Shown here: positions 1 to 5,380 of the stretch, in pieces | Layout: the number at the start of each line of letters is the position of its first letter | How positions within the stretch are numbered: position 1 is the stretch's first letter | NCBI GenBank assembly: GCA_030632745.1 | Contig: DAOVUE010000146.1 | Coordinates: 1 to 5,380, forward strand | Direction: 5' to 3' | Source: Pseudomonadota bacterium | GTDB lineage: Bacteria; Pseudomonadota; Gammaproteobacteria; GRL18 | DNA: 5,380 bases | Position numbers and translations under genes: made by a program | Notes under the pieces: generated by a model | The model's database searches: none | What the model saw: only the letters and a program-made list of their open reading frames with translations | What the model was told of the DNA's origin: nothing

Positions 1-99
1 ATTGCCGCTCATGCTGTTGTATGTGTTCAATCCTCTGTTCAGGGCAAGTCTCTCCAGGATAACTCTCTTCAGGATAACTCTCTTCAGGATAAGGCATGA
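1..99 (+). CDS. ispF: IspF (2-C-methyl-D-erythritol 2,4-cyclodiphosphate synthase), C-terminal end, partial
   Basis: Reading frame 1 is open from the window edge to a TGA at 97-99 and encodes 32 residues starting IAAHAVV. This matches the end of IspF, where the family carries a GEGIAA.AVVLL-like segment; the next gene being truD, the usual ispF neighbour in gammaproteobacteria, supports it. IspF closes the ring of the methylerythritol cyclodiphosphate intermediate in the non-mevalonate isoprenoid pathway in the cytoplasm. The catalytic part lies upstream of the window, so activity cannot be judged. Oddity: family members normally end soon after the AVVLL segment, but this one runs on for about 25 residues, largely as pentapeptide units SSVQG, KSLQD, NSLQD, NSLQD, then KA. 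The stop overlaps the truD start in ATGA. The gene assignment rests on only about seven family-like residues plus context. Confidence 0.78.
   Translation: MAAHAVVCVQSSVQGKSLQDNSLQDNSLQDKA
31..90 (+). repeat. In-frame 15-bp tandem repeat in the ispF 3' end
   Basis: Three adjacent 15-bp units occupy 46-60, 61-75 and 76-90. The second and third are identical (AACTCTCTTCAGGAT) and the first differs at two positions. The preceding 15 bases (31-45) match the unit at about 10 of 15 positions and look like a decayed fourth copy. The unit length keeps the ispF frame and gives the peptide repeat [K/N]SLQD. Every clean unit contains an AGGA core, and the last one (86-89) sits 6 bases before the truD ATG, so the array also supplies the truD ribosome-binding site. 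Confidence 0.88.
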
Positions 100-1208
100 G
101 TGAGACTGAGCTGGAAACAGAAAATAATTATCCAGTCATAAAAGTTGAGGAGCTTTCCTATGTCTATGGAAAACCCGAAGGTGCAGCTAAATTTAAAGCT
201 AATTCAGGTGACTTTATTGTTCGTGAAACACTCAGTTTTGAACCGCAGGGAGAAGGAACTCATGCCTTTTTATATATTGAAAAAACAGATACCAATACTG
301 AATGGCTAGTCAGGCAGTTAGCCCGTTTTGTAGGAACAGAGGCAAAAAATATTGGCTATGCCGGTTTAAAAGATAGAAATGCTGTTACTTATCAATGGTT
401 GAGTGTTAATCTGGAAGGTATTGAAGAGCCTGACTGGGATGAATTTGATGCAGCCGGGTGTAAAATTGTTAAAAAGACTTATCATCGTAAAAAATTAAAA
501 CGTGGTGCGATTAAATACAATCAGTTTCAGATTGTTTTAAGGGATATAGAACAACAGTATTTATCCGATATTGAAGCACGGATCAGGCAGATAAAGTCTT
601 TCGGAGTGCCTAATTACTTTGCTCAGCAGCGTTTTGGGCATAGCTATAATAATTTGTCCCGTGCGATTGGCTGGTTTCGTGATGGTAAAAAAATAAAAAA
701 ACGGGCTGAACGGGGAATTATTCTTTCTGCCGCACGATCCATGGTTTTTAATCAAATGCTTTCGCAAAGAATAAAGCAGATCGGTTGGAATACATTATTA
801 GAGGGTGATATCATGATGCTGCAGGGCACACATTCTGTTTTTGTTCCTGATATCATTGATAATGAATTATCAGAGCGATTTGCTCAGGGTGATATTCATC
901 CGACAGCAGCTTTATGGGGACGCGGCAGATTGAGTTCCACAAAACAATTACTCACTATGGAGCAAGAGGTTTCTGAGTCTTTATCGGCCTGGTGTCAGGG
1001 ACTTGAAAATCAGGGCTTGAAGCAGGAACGTCGTGCAGCACGATTGTTTCCTTATGATTTATCAATACAGGCCGGTGCTGATCTTTCATCTGAAGATCAG
1101 CAACCGGAAGGGCAGGAAGATGTAAGACAAAATGTAATATTGTCTTTTTCATTGCCTTCCGGCAGCTATGCAACTTCACTCTTACGTGAAATAGTTCAAT
1201 TTGTTTAG
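96..1208 (+). CDS. truD: tRNA pseudouridine(13) synthase TruD
   Basis: TruD isomerises uridine 13 of certain tRNAs (tRNA-Glu in E. coli) to pseudouridine in the cytoplasm. The 370-residue product carries the family signatures in order: GYAGLKDR at residues 87-94, with D93 the expected catalytic aspartate; a basic RKKLKRGAIK segment at 131-140; NYFAQQRFG at 173-181; SAARSMVFNQ at 211-220; HPTAALWGRG at 268-277; and a C-terminal LPSGSYATSLLREI at 353-366. It is slightly longer than E. coli TruD (about 349), through a polar N-terminal extension of about 12 residues and an acidic, glutamine-rich stretch at about 328-343. The start is the ATG at 96-98, overlapping the ispF stop, with AGGA at 86-89 six bases upstream; the overlap implies translational coupling. 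In many relatives surE or a similar gene follows; here pbpG does. Two A7 runs at 687-693 and 695-701 lie within the gene but the frame is intact. Confidence 0.96.
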   Translation: MSETELETENNYPVIKVEELSYVYGKPEGAAKFKANSGDFIVRETLSFEPQGEGTHAFLYIEKTDTNTEWLVRQLARFVGTEAKNIGYAGLKDRNAVTYQWLSVNLEGIEEPDWDEFDAAGCKIVKKTYHRKKLKRGAIKYNQFQIVLRDIEQQYLSDIEARIRQIKSFGVPNYFAQQRFGHSYNNLSRAIGWFRDGKKIKKRAERGIILSAARSMVFNQMLSQRIKQIGWNTLLEGDIMMLQGTHSVFVPDIIDNELSERFAQGDIHPTAALWGRGRLSSTKQLLTMEQEVSESLSAWCQGLENQGLKQERRAARLFPYDLSIQAGADLSSEDQQPEGQEDVRQNVILSFSLPSGSYATSLLREIVQFV

Positions 1209-1232
1209 GATCCTATTTTAAGGTCAGTAATT

Positions 1233-2144
1233 ATGAATAAAGTTATTGTTAGTTTTTTATCGGTTTGTTTTTGTCTTATTACTCTTCAACCCGTTGATAG
1301 TTATGCATCAGATAAAGTTTCTAAGCATTCCCCGAAAATAGCGAATCTTGCTTCAGTGAGTGCTGCAGTCGTTGACTTAAAAAGTGGTTCAAACTTATTG
1401 ACTAAGAATGCGGACAGGGTGATGCCGATTGCTTCTATTACAAAATTAATGACCGCTATGGTGATCCTGGATGCTAAATTATCTCTGAAAGAAAAAATAC
1501 GTTTTACCAGACAGGATAAAAAGAACATTAATAATTACTTTTCCCGCATTCGTATTGATTCAACATTGAGTCGCGGAGATGTACTTAGAATTGCACTAAT
1601 GTCTTCAGAAAACCTTGCCGCTGCAGCATTGGGAAAAAACTTCCCCGGTGGTTCAGTTGCTTTTGTAAAAGCCATGAATAACAGAGCCCGGCAATTAGGT
1701 ATGAAACAAACTCGCTTTGTTGATGCAACAGGATTGTCAGAAAAAAATGTATCAACAGCCTCGGATTTGGCAAAGATGGTTGCAGCCGCAGCAAAATACT
1801 CAACGATAAAAAAATATCCTACTAATCAGGTTTATACGGCACGCTTTAAAAAGCCGCGTTATGTCTTAGGCTATACCAATACTAATGTTCTGGTTCGTAC
1901 CGGAAAGTGGGATGTTAAACTGAGTAAAACAGGTTATCTGGATGAAGCCGGTCGCTGCCTGGTGATGATTACCAAAGTTAAAAATAAAGATGTGATTATG
2001 GTCTTACTGGACTCATTCGGTAAACGCAGCCCCACAGGTGATGCGAACAGAATTAAAAAATGGCTGAAAACCGGACAGCAGGGTACAGTAGCAAAATCTG
2101 CACTTAACTATCAGCGCACAAAACTTGAACAAATGGAGATCTAA
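1233..2144 (+). CDS. pbpG: D-alanyl-D-alanine endopeptidase (PBP7 type, S11 family)
   Basis: A periplasmic low-molecular-weight penicillin-binding protein that, by family, cuts D-Ala-mDAP cross-links in peptidoglycan. The 303-residue product (E. coli PBP7 is about 310) has a signal peptide: MNK, a hydrophobic core at residues 4-19, and a likely cleavage after A25 (S-Y-A). The three penicilloyl-transferase motifs are intact: SITK at 68-71 (nucleophile S68, base K71), SEN at 125-127, and KTG at 232-234. The stretch around TGLSEKNVSTASDLAKM (166-182) is typical of the S11 peptidase family. The C-terminus is short and lacks the amphipathic membrane-anchor domain of PBP5/6-type carboxypeptidases, which favours PBP7; a DD-carboxypeptidase is the alternative. 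The start ATG has TAAGGT at 1219-1224 upstream. It follows truD after 24 bp and is probably co-transcribed with it. No intrinsic terminator is obvious right after it. Confidence 0.92.
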   Translation: MNKVIVSFLSVCFCLITLQPVDSYASDKVSKHSPKIANLASVSAAVVDLKSGSNLLTKNADRVMPIASITKLMTAMVILDAKLSLKEKIRFTRQDKKNINNYFSRIRIDSTLSRGDVLRIALMSSENLAAAALGKNFPGGSVAFVKAMNNRARQLGMKQTRFVDATGLSEKNVSTASDLAKMVAAAAKYSTIKKYPTNQVYTARFKKPRYVLGYTNTNVLVRTGKWDVKLSKTGYLDEAGRCLVMITKVKNKDVIMVLLDSFGKRSPTGDANRIKKWLKTGQQGTVAKSALNYQRTKLEQMEI

Positions 2145-2176
2145 TACTGAATAAGGCAGTAGATTTAAGGGGCTTA

Positions 2177-2389
2177 TCAGAAATGCTACAGATCAAATTA
2201 AGCAAATTTTCTTTACACTTTTTATTACAGTTCCCGTATCGGAGGCCGGTAATTAATTTCTGGAGACGCCGTGGATACGTCCATGTAGGCTTGACTTTGG
2301 CATCCATGCCAAAGACACTCCTGAAATTAACTACCAGCCTCCGCTACTCTTTCTAAGTGTAAAGCAAGTTTGATCTGTCCCTCAGAAAT
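2177..2389. mobile_element. MITE-like palindromic element with 8-bp flanking direct repeats
   Basis: Between convergent pbpG and smpB there is a non-coding palindromic unit of about 197 bp (2185-2381). Its ends read GCTACAGATCAAA on the left and GGGACAGATCAAA on the right (reverse complement), 11 of 13 identical. Inside follow CTTTACACTT (2211-2220, partner 2355-2364) and a long stem 2236-2265 / 2318-2347 with 26 of 30 Watson-Crick pairs. The unequal material between paired blocks (about 13 against 4 bases, and 15 against 7) shows that the arms have drifted by indels. TCAGAAAT occurs exactly at 2177-2184 and again at 2382-2389, as expected for a target-site duplication. There is no room for a transposase, so it would be moved in trans. 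A caveat is that AGGGGCTT (2168-2175) and its near-complement at 2392-2399 match 7 of 8, so the palindrome might extend further out. The assignment to a transposon family is open. Confidence 0.72.
2266..2317. repeat. Core of the palindromic element with two internal hairpins
   Basis: The loop enclosed by the long stem is itself structured. Hairpin A is TGGA (2272-2275), loop TACG, TCCA (2280-2283), and can be enclosed by GCC (2268-2270) with GGC (2288-2290). Hairpin B is the palindrome TTTGGCATCCATGCCAAA at 2296-2313, up to eight pairs around CC. With the outer stem this gives a three-way-junction shape. I see no open reading frame in it. From memory, core sequences of this kind (GGATACGTCCATGTAGGC followed by a hairpin containing ATCCATG) recur between genes of several gammaproteobacteria, but I could not search. 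Confidence 0.65.
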
Positions 2390-2402
2390 TAAAGTCCCTG
2401 AT

Positions 2403-2876
2403 TTATTTAAGTTTTGCTATGCGGGCTTTTTCTCGATTCCAGTCGCGTTCTTTTTCAGTAGCTCTTTTATCAAACTGATGTTTGCCTTTAGCGAGAGCTA
2501 TTTTGCACTTAACACGGCTTTTTTTCCAATACAGAGAAAGAGGCACGATGGTATAGCCCTTACGTTCTACCGCACCGACCAGTCTGGATAATTCCTGAAC
2601 ATGTAAGAGTAATTTCCGGTCTCGCTGCTGTTCAGGAGAGACATGAGTGGATGCAGAAATAAGCGGACTGATTACAGCACCGCACAAAAATGCTTCCCCG
2701 TTTCTTAATAAGACATAAGCATCTCTGACCTGTGCTTTGCCGGAACGAATACTTTTAACTTCCCAGCCTTCAAGTACCAGACCTGCCTCAAATTCAGTTT
2801 CAAGAGTATAATCATGCCGTGCCTTTTTATTTAAGGCGATGGTATTAGACGGTGTTTTCTTTTTCTTTTTTCCCAT
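2403..2876 (-). CDS. smpB: SsrA-binding protein SmpB
   Basis: SmpB binds tmRNA and places its tRNA-like part in the A site of stalled ribosomes for trans-translation in the cytoplasm. The 157-residue product (E. coli 160) has the family blocks: [11 protein letters not shown] at 13-23, [22 protein letters not shown] at about 28-49, ASTHV at 75-79, RKLLLH at 87-92, [11 protein letters not shown] at 107-117, and the KGKHQFDKR segment (130-138) plus the charged C-terminal helix [13 protein letters not shown] (143-155) that enters the mRNA channel. The N-terminus is lysine-rich (MGKKKKK). The start agrees with the family length. No convincing Shine-Dalgarno precedes it; the preceding bases on its strand are TTAAAGAC. 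The tmRNA gene, adjacent in E. coli, is not in this window. It is divergent from the transporter gene and convergent with pbpG. Confidence 0.97.
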   Translation of the reverse strand: MGKKKKKTPSNTIALNKKARHDYTLETEFEAGLVLEGWEVKSIRSGKAQVRDAYVLLRNGEAFLCGAVISPLISASTHVSPEQQRDRKLLLHVQELSRLVGAVERKGYTIVPLSLYWKKSRVKCKIALAKGKHQFDKRATEKERDWNREKARIAKLK

Positions 2877-2883
2877 GTCTTTA

Positions 2884-2889
2884 ATTATA
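2884..2889 (-). promoter_or_regulatory. Candidate -10 box for smpB (perfect TATAAT)
   Basis: On the - strand TATAAT lies at 2889-2884, only seven bases before the smpB ATG. No good -35 is seen: the best at about 18 bp spacing is TTACCT (2913-2908), 3 of 6. If used, transcription would begin at or next to the start codon. A promoter further upstream inside the divergent gene's leader is the alternative. Confidence 0.4.
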
Positions 2890-2897
2890 CTAAAAAA

Positions 2898-2906
2898 TGA
2901 TACAAT
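2898..2906 (+). promoter_or_regulatory. Candidate extended -10 promoter for the transporter gene
   Basis: TGATACAAT combines the TGn extension with TACAAT, one mismatch from the -10 consensus. It would start transcription near 2913, giving a leader of about 20 bases containing the Shine-Dalgarno AGGGA at 2923-2927. The -35 region is poor, which the TGn extension can offset. Confidence 0.42.
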
Positions 2907-2933
2907 AAGGTAAATAAAAATCAGGGAAACATA

Positions 2934-4388
2934 ATGTCTGAGTCTACGTCAGTGAATACTCATGCTGCAAAAAACGGCTCAAAAAGAGAAATGTGGTCAT
3001 CACGTTTTACTTTTATACTGGCCGCCACAGGTTCCGCCGTTGGATTAGGTAATATCTGGAAATTTCCTTATATCACCGGTGAAAATGGCGGCGGTGCTTT
3101 TGTGCTGATTTACTTAATGTGTATTGCAGTTATTGGTATCCCCATTATGATGGCTGAAGTTATGCTGGGGCGGAGGGGACGTCAGGACCCGATTACCACG
3201 ATGAAACATCTGGCCAGAGAATCAGGACACTCCCGTTCCTGGGGGCTGTTGGGCTGGATGGGGGTCATTGCCGGATTTTTAATTCTCTCCTATTATAGTG
3301 TCATCGCCGGCTGGGCCCTGGCTTATGTGCCTATTATGGGCTTAGGAACTTTTAATGGTATGGATGCTGAAGGTGTTAATGCTGTTTTTGCTGAACTGGT
3401 GGCCAGTCCTGAAAGTTTAATGATCTGGCATAGCCTTTTTATTGTTATGACGATGTATGTTGTTGCCAGAGGGGTTCGGGGAGGTCTGGAAAAAGCCGTA
3501 ACGTATCTGATGCCTTTACTGTTTGTGCTGCTGATTATTTTAATCTTCTATGCCATGGATACCGGTTATTTCCAGCAGGGCCTGGCTTATTTGTTTAATC
3601 CTGATTTTAGTAAAATTACCACAGAAGGCATTTTAAGTGCCATGGGACATGCTTTTTTTACCTTAAGTTTAGGTATGGGGGCTATTATGGTTTATGGCTC
3701 CTACCTGCCCAAAGATACCTCTATTGCACAGGCGTCAATAGCGGTTGCTTTTATGGATACGCTGGTGGCTCTAATGGCTGGTATGGTCATTTTTCCAATT
3801 GTCTTTGCTAATGGACTGGAACCCGGCGCAGGACCTGGTCTTATTTTTAAAACACTGCCCCTTGCCTTTGGTAATATGAATTATGGTACTGTATTTGGTA
3901 CCTTGTTTTTTGTATTGTTAGTCTTTGCTGCCTGGACCTCAAGTATTTCCTTAATTGAACCCGCGGTCACCTGGTGTATGAAAACATTTCAGCTTTCGCG
4001 TGTAAAAACAGCTGTTCTGTTGGGAGTATTCGTCTGGCTGATGGGTCTATTGACGATATTTTCATTTAATATTGCCAGTGATTTTACCATTTCATCAACT
4101 ATATCAACTCAATATGGTGAATTTGTTATTCTTAAAGACGCAACCATCTTTGATTTTCTTGATTATCTGACTTCAAATATTATGCTGCCCCTGGGCGGTT
4201 TGATGATTGCTATTTTTGCCGGCTGGTTAATGAAAAAAGAATTTTCCCGGGAAGAGTTGAAGATTAATTCATTCTGGTACTCTACCTGGTTCTTTTTAAT
4301 CCGTTTTGTAGCACCCGTGATGGTCATCATTGTGTTCTTAAATGCCATGGGTGTCATTGCATTTATGCGTCATATTTTTAATGCTTAA
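2934..4388 (+). CDS. Sodium-dependent transporter, neurotransmitter:sodium symporter (SNF/NSS) family
   Basis: An inner-membrane Na+-coupled symporter of the LeuT-fold NSS family; bacterial members take up amino acids, but the substrate here cannot be read from the sequence. The 484-residue product opens with the family signature: [24 protein letters not shown] at about residues 33-56, the unwound first helix whose backbone and N40 help hold Na+ and substrate. I see about 11 membrane helices, near 24-46, 53-78, 105-133, 161-179, 187-208, 233-257, 268-294, 318-345, 357-381, 413-433 and 449-476, as in many prokaryotic members. [10 protein letters not shown] (241-250) is the broken sixth helix, with M248 where LeuT has a phenylalanine. 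[10 protein letters not shown] (334-343) supplies the eighth-helix Thr/Ser of the second Na+ site. The start ATG has AGGGA at 2923-2927. It lies between smpB and ratA, which are directly divergent in E. coli. Confidence 0.94.
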   Translation: MSESTSVNTHAAKNGSKREMWSSRFTFILAATGSAVGLGNIWKFPYITGENGGGAFVLIYLMCIAVIGIPIMMAEVMLGRRGRQDPITTMKHLARESGHSRSWGLLGWMGVIAGFLILSYYSVIAGWALAYVPIMGLGTFNGMDAEGVNAVFAELVASPESLMIWHSLFIVMTMYVVARGVRGGLEKAVTYLMPLLFVLLIILIFYAMDTGYFQQGLAYLFNPDFSKITTEGILSAMGHAFFTLSLGMGAIMVYGSYLPKDTSIAQASIAVAFMDTLVALMAGMVIFPIVFANGLEPGAGPGLIFKTLPLAFGNMNYGTVFGTLFFVLLVFAAWTSSISLIEPAVTWCMKTFQLSRVKTAVLLGVFVWLMGLLTIFSFNIASDFTISSTISTQYGEFVILKDATIFDFLDYLTSNIMLPLGGLMIAIFAGWLMKKEFSREELKINSFWYSTWFFLIRFVAPVMVIIVFLNAMGVIAFMRHIFNA

Positions 4389-4440
4389 GAGTACAGCGGG
4401 GGTGTAGATATGAGTATTTTCTATTGCTTTTGGAGTGTAT

Positions 4441-4875
4441 ATGACCTGTATTAAGAAGTCTGCTTTGATTCCTTATAGTGCCGAAAAAATGTATGATCTG
4501 GTTGCAGATGTTGATAATTATCAGTATTTTCTACCCTGGTGCGGAGGCTCTAAAATGTTAAGCAAAACTGATGATGAGATAAAAGGGCAGGTTAAAATTG
4601 CACACCTGGGTTTGAATAAAACCTTTACTACCCTGAATCGTATGCAAAAAAATAAAATGATAGAAATGCGTTTGATTGAAGGGCCGTTTAAACATATGGA
4701 AGGGTTTTGGAGATTTGATGCCCTGGATGAAAATGGCTGTAAAATTTCTCTGGATCTTGAGTTTGAGTTTTCCAATAAAATAATGAGTATGGCATTCGGG
4801 CCGATATTTAGTCAGATAGCCAATAGTATGGTCGATGCGTTTTGCCAACGGGCAGTGGATATATATGGAAAGTGA
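4441..4875 (+). CDS. ratA: RatA / Coq10-like START-fold protein
   Basis: A 144-residue single-domain protein of the SRPBCC/START-like fold. Blocks matching E. coli RatA (YfjG) are ALIPYSAEKMYDLV at residues 8-21, FLPWC at 30-34, KTFTT at 60-64, GPFKHMEGFWRF at 81-92, and LEFEF...MAFGPIF followed by MVDAFCQRA near the C-terminus. E. coli RatA was described as a protein that blocks joining of ribosomal subunits, while mitochondrial homologues (Coq10) bind ubiquinone; which role applies here cannot be told. The ATG at 4441 is preferred because GGAG at 4432-4435 lies five bases before it and the resulting N-terminus matches the family; an in-frame GTG at 4435 would overlap that ribosome-binding site. 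It follows the transporter after 52 bp and precedes rnfH by one base. I see no strong promoter in the 52 bp. Confidence 0.92.
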   Translation: MTCIKKSALIPYSAEKMYDLVADVDNYQYFLPWCGGSKMLSKTDDEIKGQVKIAHLGLNKTFTTLNRMQKNKMIEMRLIEGPFKHMEGFWRFDALDENGCKISLDLEFEFSNKIMSMAFGPIFSQIANSMVDAFCQRAVDIYGK

Positions 4876-4876
4876 A

Positions 4877-5194
4877 ATGCTGGTGAATAAAAATCCTCGT
4901 ATGATTATTGTTGAAGTAGCCTATGCCATACCCGCATCGCAGCTTATCTATACAGTAGAAATCAGTGAGGATGCTAATGTTGAACAAGCTATATTGGCTT
5001 CGGGGGTACTTGATGATTTCTCTGAAATTGATCTTAAAGTTAATAAGGTTGGAATTTTTAGCAAGTTGACTAAATTAACTAACTCCCTGCATCATAAAGA
5101 TAGAATTGAAATCTATCGCAAGCTGATTGCTGATCCGAAAGCGGTAAGAAAACAGCGTGCAGCTGAAGGCAAAACGATGAAAAAAGGACACTAG
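4877..5194 (+). CDS. rnfH: RnfH family ubiquitin-like protein
   Basis: A small beta-grasp protein of the RnfH (UPF0125) family, named after rnf clusters in some bacteria but of unproven function; usually found beside ratA. The 105 residues contain the family blocks VEVAYAIP (12-19), the VEQAILASGVL segment (35-45), NKVGIFSK (56-63), DRIEIYRKLIADPK (75-88) and a basic RKQRA tail (91-95). E. coli RnfH is about 96. I chose the ATG at 4877, one base after the ratA stop, with GGAA at 4867-4870 as ribosome-binding site. Alternatives in the same frame are ATG 4865 (adds MESE and overlaps ratA) and ATG 4901 (begins at MIIVEVAY). The start at 4835 would overlap ratA by about 40 bases and is unlikely. 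Probably co-transcribed and translationally coupled with ratA. The partner gene bamE, convergent with rnfH in E. coli, is not seen in the window. Confidence 0.9.
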   Translation: MLVNKNPRMIIVEVAYAIPASQLIYTVEISEDANVEQAILASGVLDDFSEIDLKVNKVGIFSKLTKLTNSLHHKDRIEIYRKLIADPKAVRKQRAAEGKTMKKGH

Positions 5195-5257
5195 GCAACT
5201 CCAGTAATATTATTAATCCGGGGTCTGAGTCAAATGGCATCAAGAACTTAAATTTAA

Positions 5258-5279
5258 TCAACATTTAGTCAACATTTAG
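5258..5279. repeat. Two tandem 11-bp units downstream of rnfH
   Basis: TCAACATTTAG occurs twice in direct succession (5258-5268 and 5269-5279). It lies in the AT-rich non-coding stretch between rnfH and the 3' palindromic repeat. The rest of 5195-5320 holds no gene or RNA that I recognise. Confidence 0.75.
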
Positions 5280-5322
5280 GTAACTTCTCAATAAGTCCGT
5301 GACTAACCTGGATATTACATAT

Positions 5323-5380
5323 CGTCATCCCCGAAGTCTTTTATCGGGGATCCATTTTTAGCAATAGATTCCCGATAAAA
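5323..5380. repeat. Left part of a dispersed palindromic repeat, cut by the window edge
   Basis: From CGTCATCCCCGA (5323-5334) the sequence reads into TTTTATCGGG (5339-5348), whose exact reverse complement CCCGATAAAA ends the window at 5371-5380. Two alternative pairings therefore compete for 5344-5348: the local hairpin with 5327-5334 and the longer one with 5371-5380. Sequences starting CGTCAT(T/C)CCCG and containing paired CGGGGATCC / GATTCCCG blocks are, as far as I recall, common intergenic repeats in gammaproteobacteria. The right arm must lie beyond the window. Confidence 0.65.
5327..5359 (+). terminator. Candidate intrinsic terminator of the ratA-rnfH unit
   Basis: ATCCCCGA (5327-5334) pairs perfectly with TCGGGGAT (5344-5351) around a 9-base loop, and five T residues follow at 5355-5359. 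The stem is GC-rich against an AT-rich background. It lies about 130 bases after the rnfH stop and is part of a larger repeat, so termination may be a by-product. Confidence 0.5.

Noticed and set aside
2185..2381. CRISPR array or riboswitch
   Set aside because: There is only one palindromic unit without regular spacers, and it lies at the 3' ends of both neighbouring genes rather than in a leader.
2145..2402. tmRNA (ssrA) next to smpB
   Set aside because: No tRNA-like ends, T-loop or peptide-tag frame could be seen; the structure is a palindromic repeat.
2370..2591. Open frame on the + strand opposite smpB
   Set aside because: It lies antisense to a clearly conserved SmpB and begins within the palindromic element; no family resemblance.
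2860..2876. A AAA AAG slippery heptamer at smpB codons 2-4
   Set aside because: The pattern is present, but it sits at the very start of the gene with no stimulatory structure apparent, and poly-lysine codons explain it.
4435..4440. GTG start for ratA two codons upstream
   Set aside because: The GTG overlaps the GGAG ribosome-binding site that serves the ATG at 4441.
4558..4848. Antisense open frames within ratA (also 4521-4775)
   Set aside because: Shadows of the ratA codon pattern, with no ribosome-binding site or recognisable domain.
4835..4876. Longer rnfH start inside ratA
   Set aside because: It would overlap ratA by about 40 bases and add residues absent from the RnfH family; ATG 4877 has a better ribosome-binding site.
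4441..5194. RatA-RnfH as a proven toxin-antitoxin pair
   Set aside because: RnfH has not, to my knowledge, been shown to neutralise RatA; the pair is widely conserved as chromosomal housekeeping genes, so I do not call it a TA system.
5195..5320. bamE or another gene on the - strand after rnfH
   Set aside because: The only open frame there (5079-5264) overlaps rnfH and shows no lipoprotein signal or BamE-like sequence.

Overview
The window is an ordinary-looking chromosomal segment of an AT-rich gammaproteobacterium. The clearest clues are the smpB / ratA-rnfH module, whose divergent layout matches that of enteric bacteria, and a gammaproteobacterial-type TruD preceded by the end of IspF. 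I cannot name a genus from the sequence alone. No phage, plasmid, defence or secondary-metabolism genes are visible.

Layout. Bases 1-99 are the 3' end of ispF on the + strand, missed by a start-codon-based ORF search because its start lies outside the window. Its last codons are built of tandem 15-bp units. The ispF stop overlaps the truD start (ATGA). truD (96-1208) is followed after 24 bp by pbpG, a periplasmic penicillin-binding endopeptidase (1233-2144), so ispF-truD-pbpG is probably one transcription unit. Between the convergent pbpG and smpB genes lies a roughly 197-bp imperfect palindromic element (2185-2381) with terminal inverted repeats, an 8-bp direct repeat on each side and two small internal hairpins. 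It looks like a non-autonomous, MITE-like element with an RNA-like fold. smpB (2403-2876, - strand) is divergent from a sodium:neurotransmitter-symporter-family transporter (2934-4388, + strand) across a 57-bp gap that holds two opposed promoter candidates. ratA (4441-4875) and rnfH (4877-5194) follow as a tightly coupled pair. The last 60 bases hold the start of a second, different palindromic repeat, cut by the window edge, which can also act as a terminator for rnfH.

Functionally this is housekeeping: isoprenoid precursor synthesis (ispF), tRNA pseudouridylation (truD), peptidoglycan remodelling (pbpG), ribosome rescue (smpB), sodium-coupled uptake of an amino acid or similar solute (NSS transporter), and the RatA/Coq10-like and RnfH proteins. 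The parts most worth a second look are non-coding or at gene edges: the repeat-built IspF tail that also carries truD ribosome-binding signals, the structured intergenic element, the possible leaderless smpB transcript, and the truncated 3' repeat.
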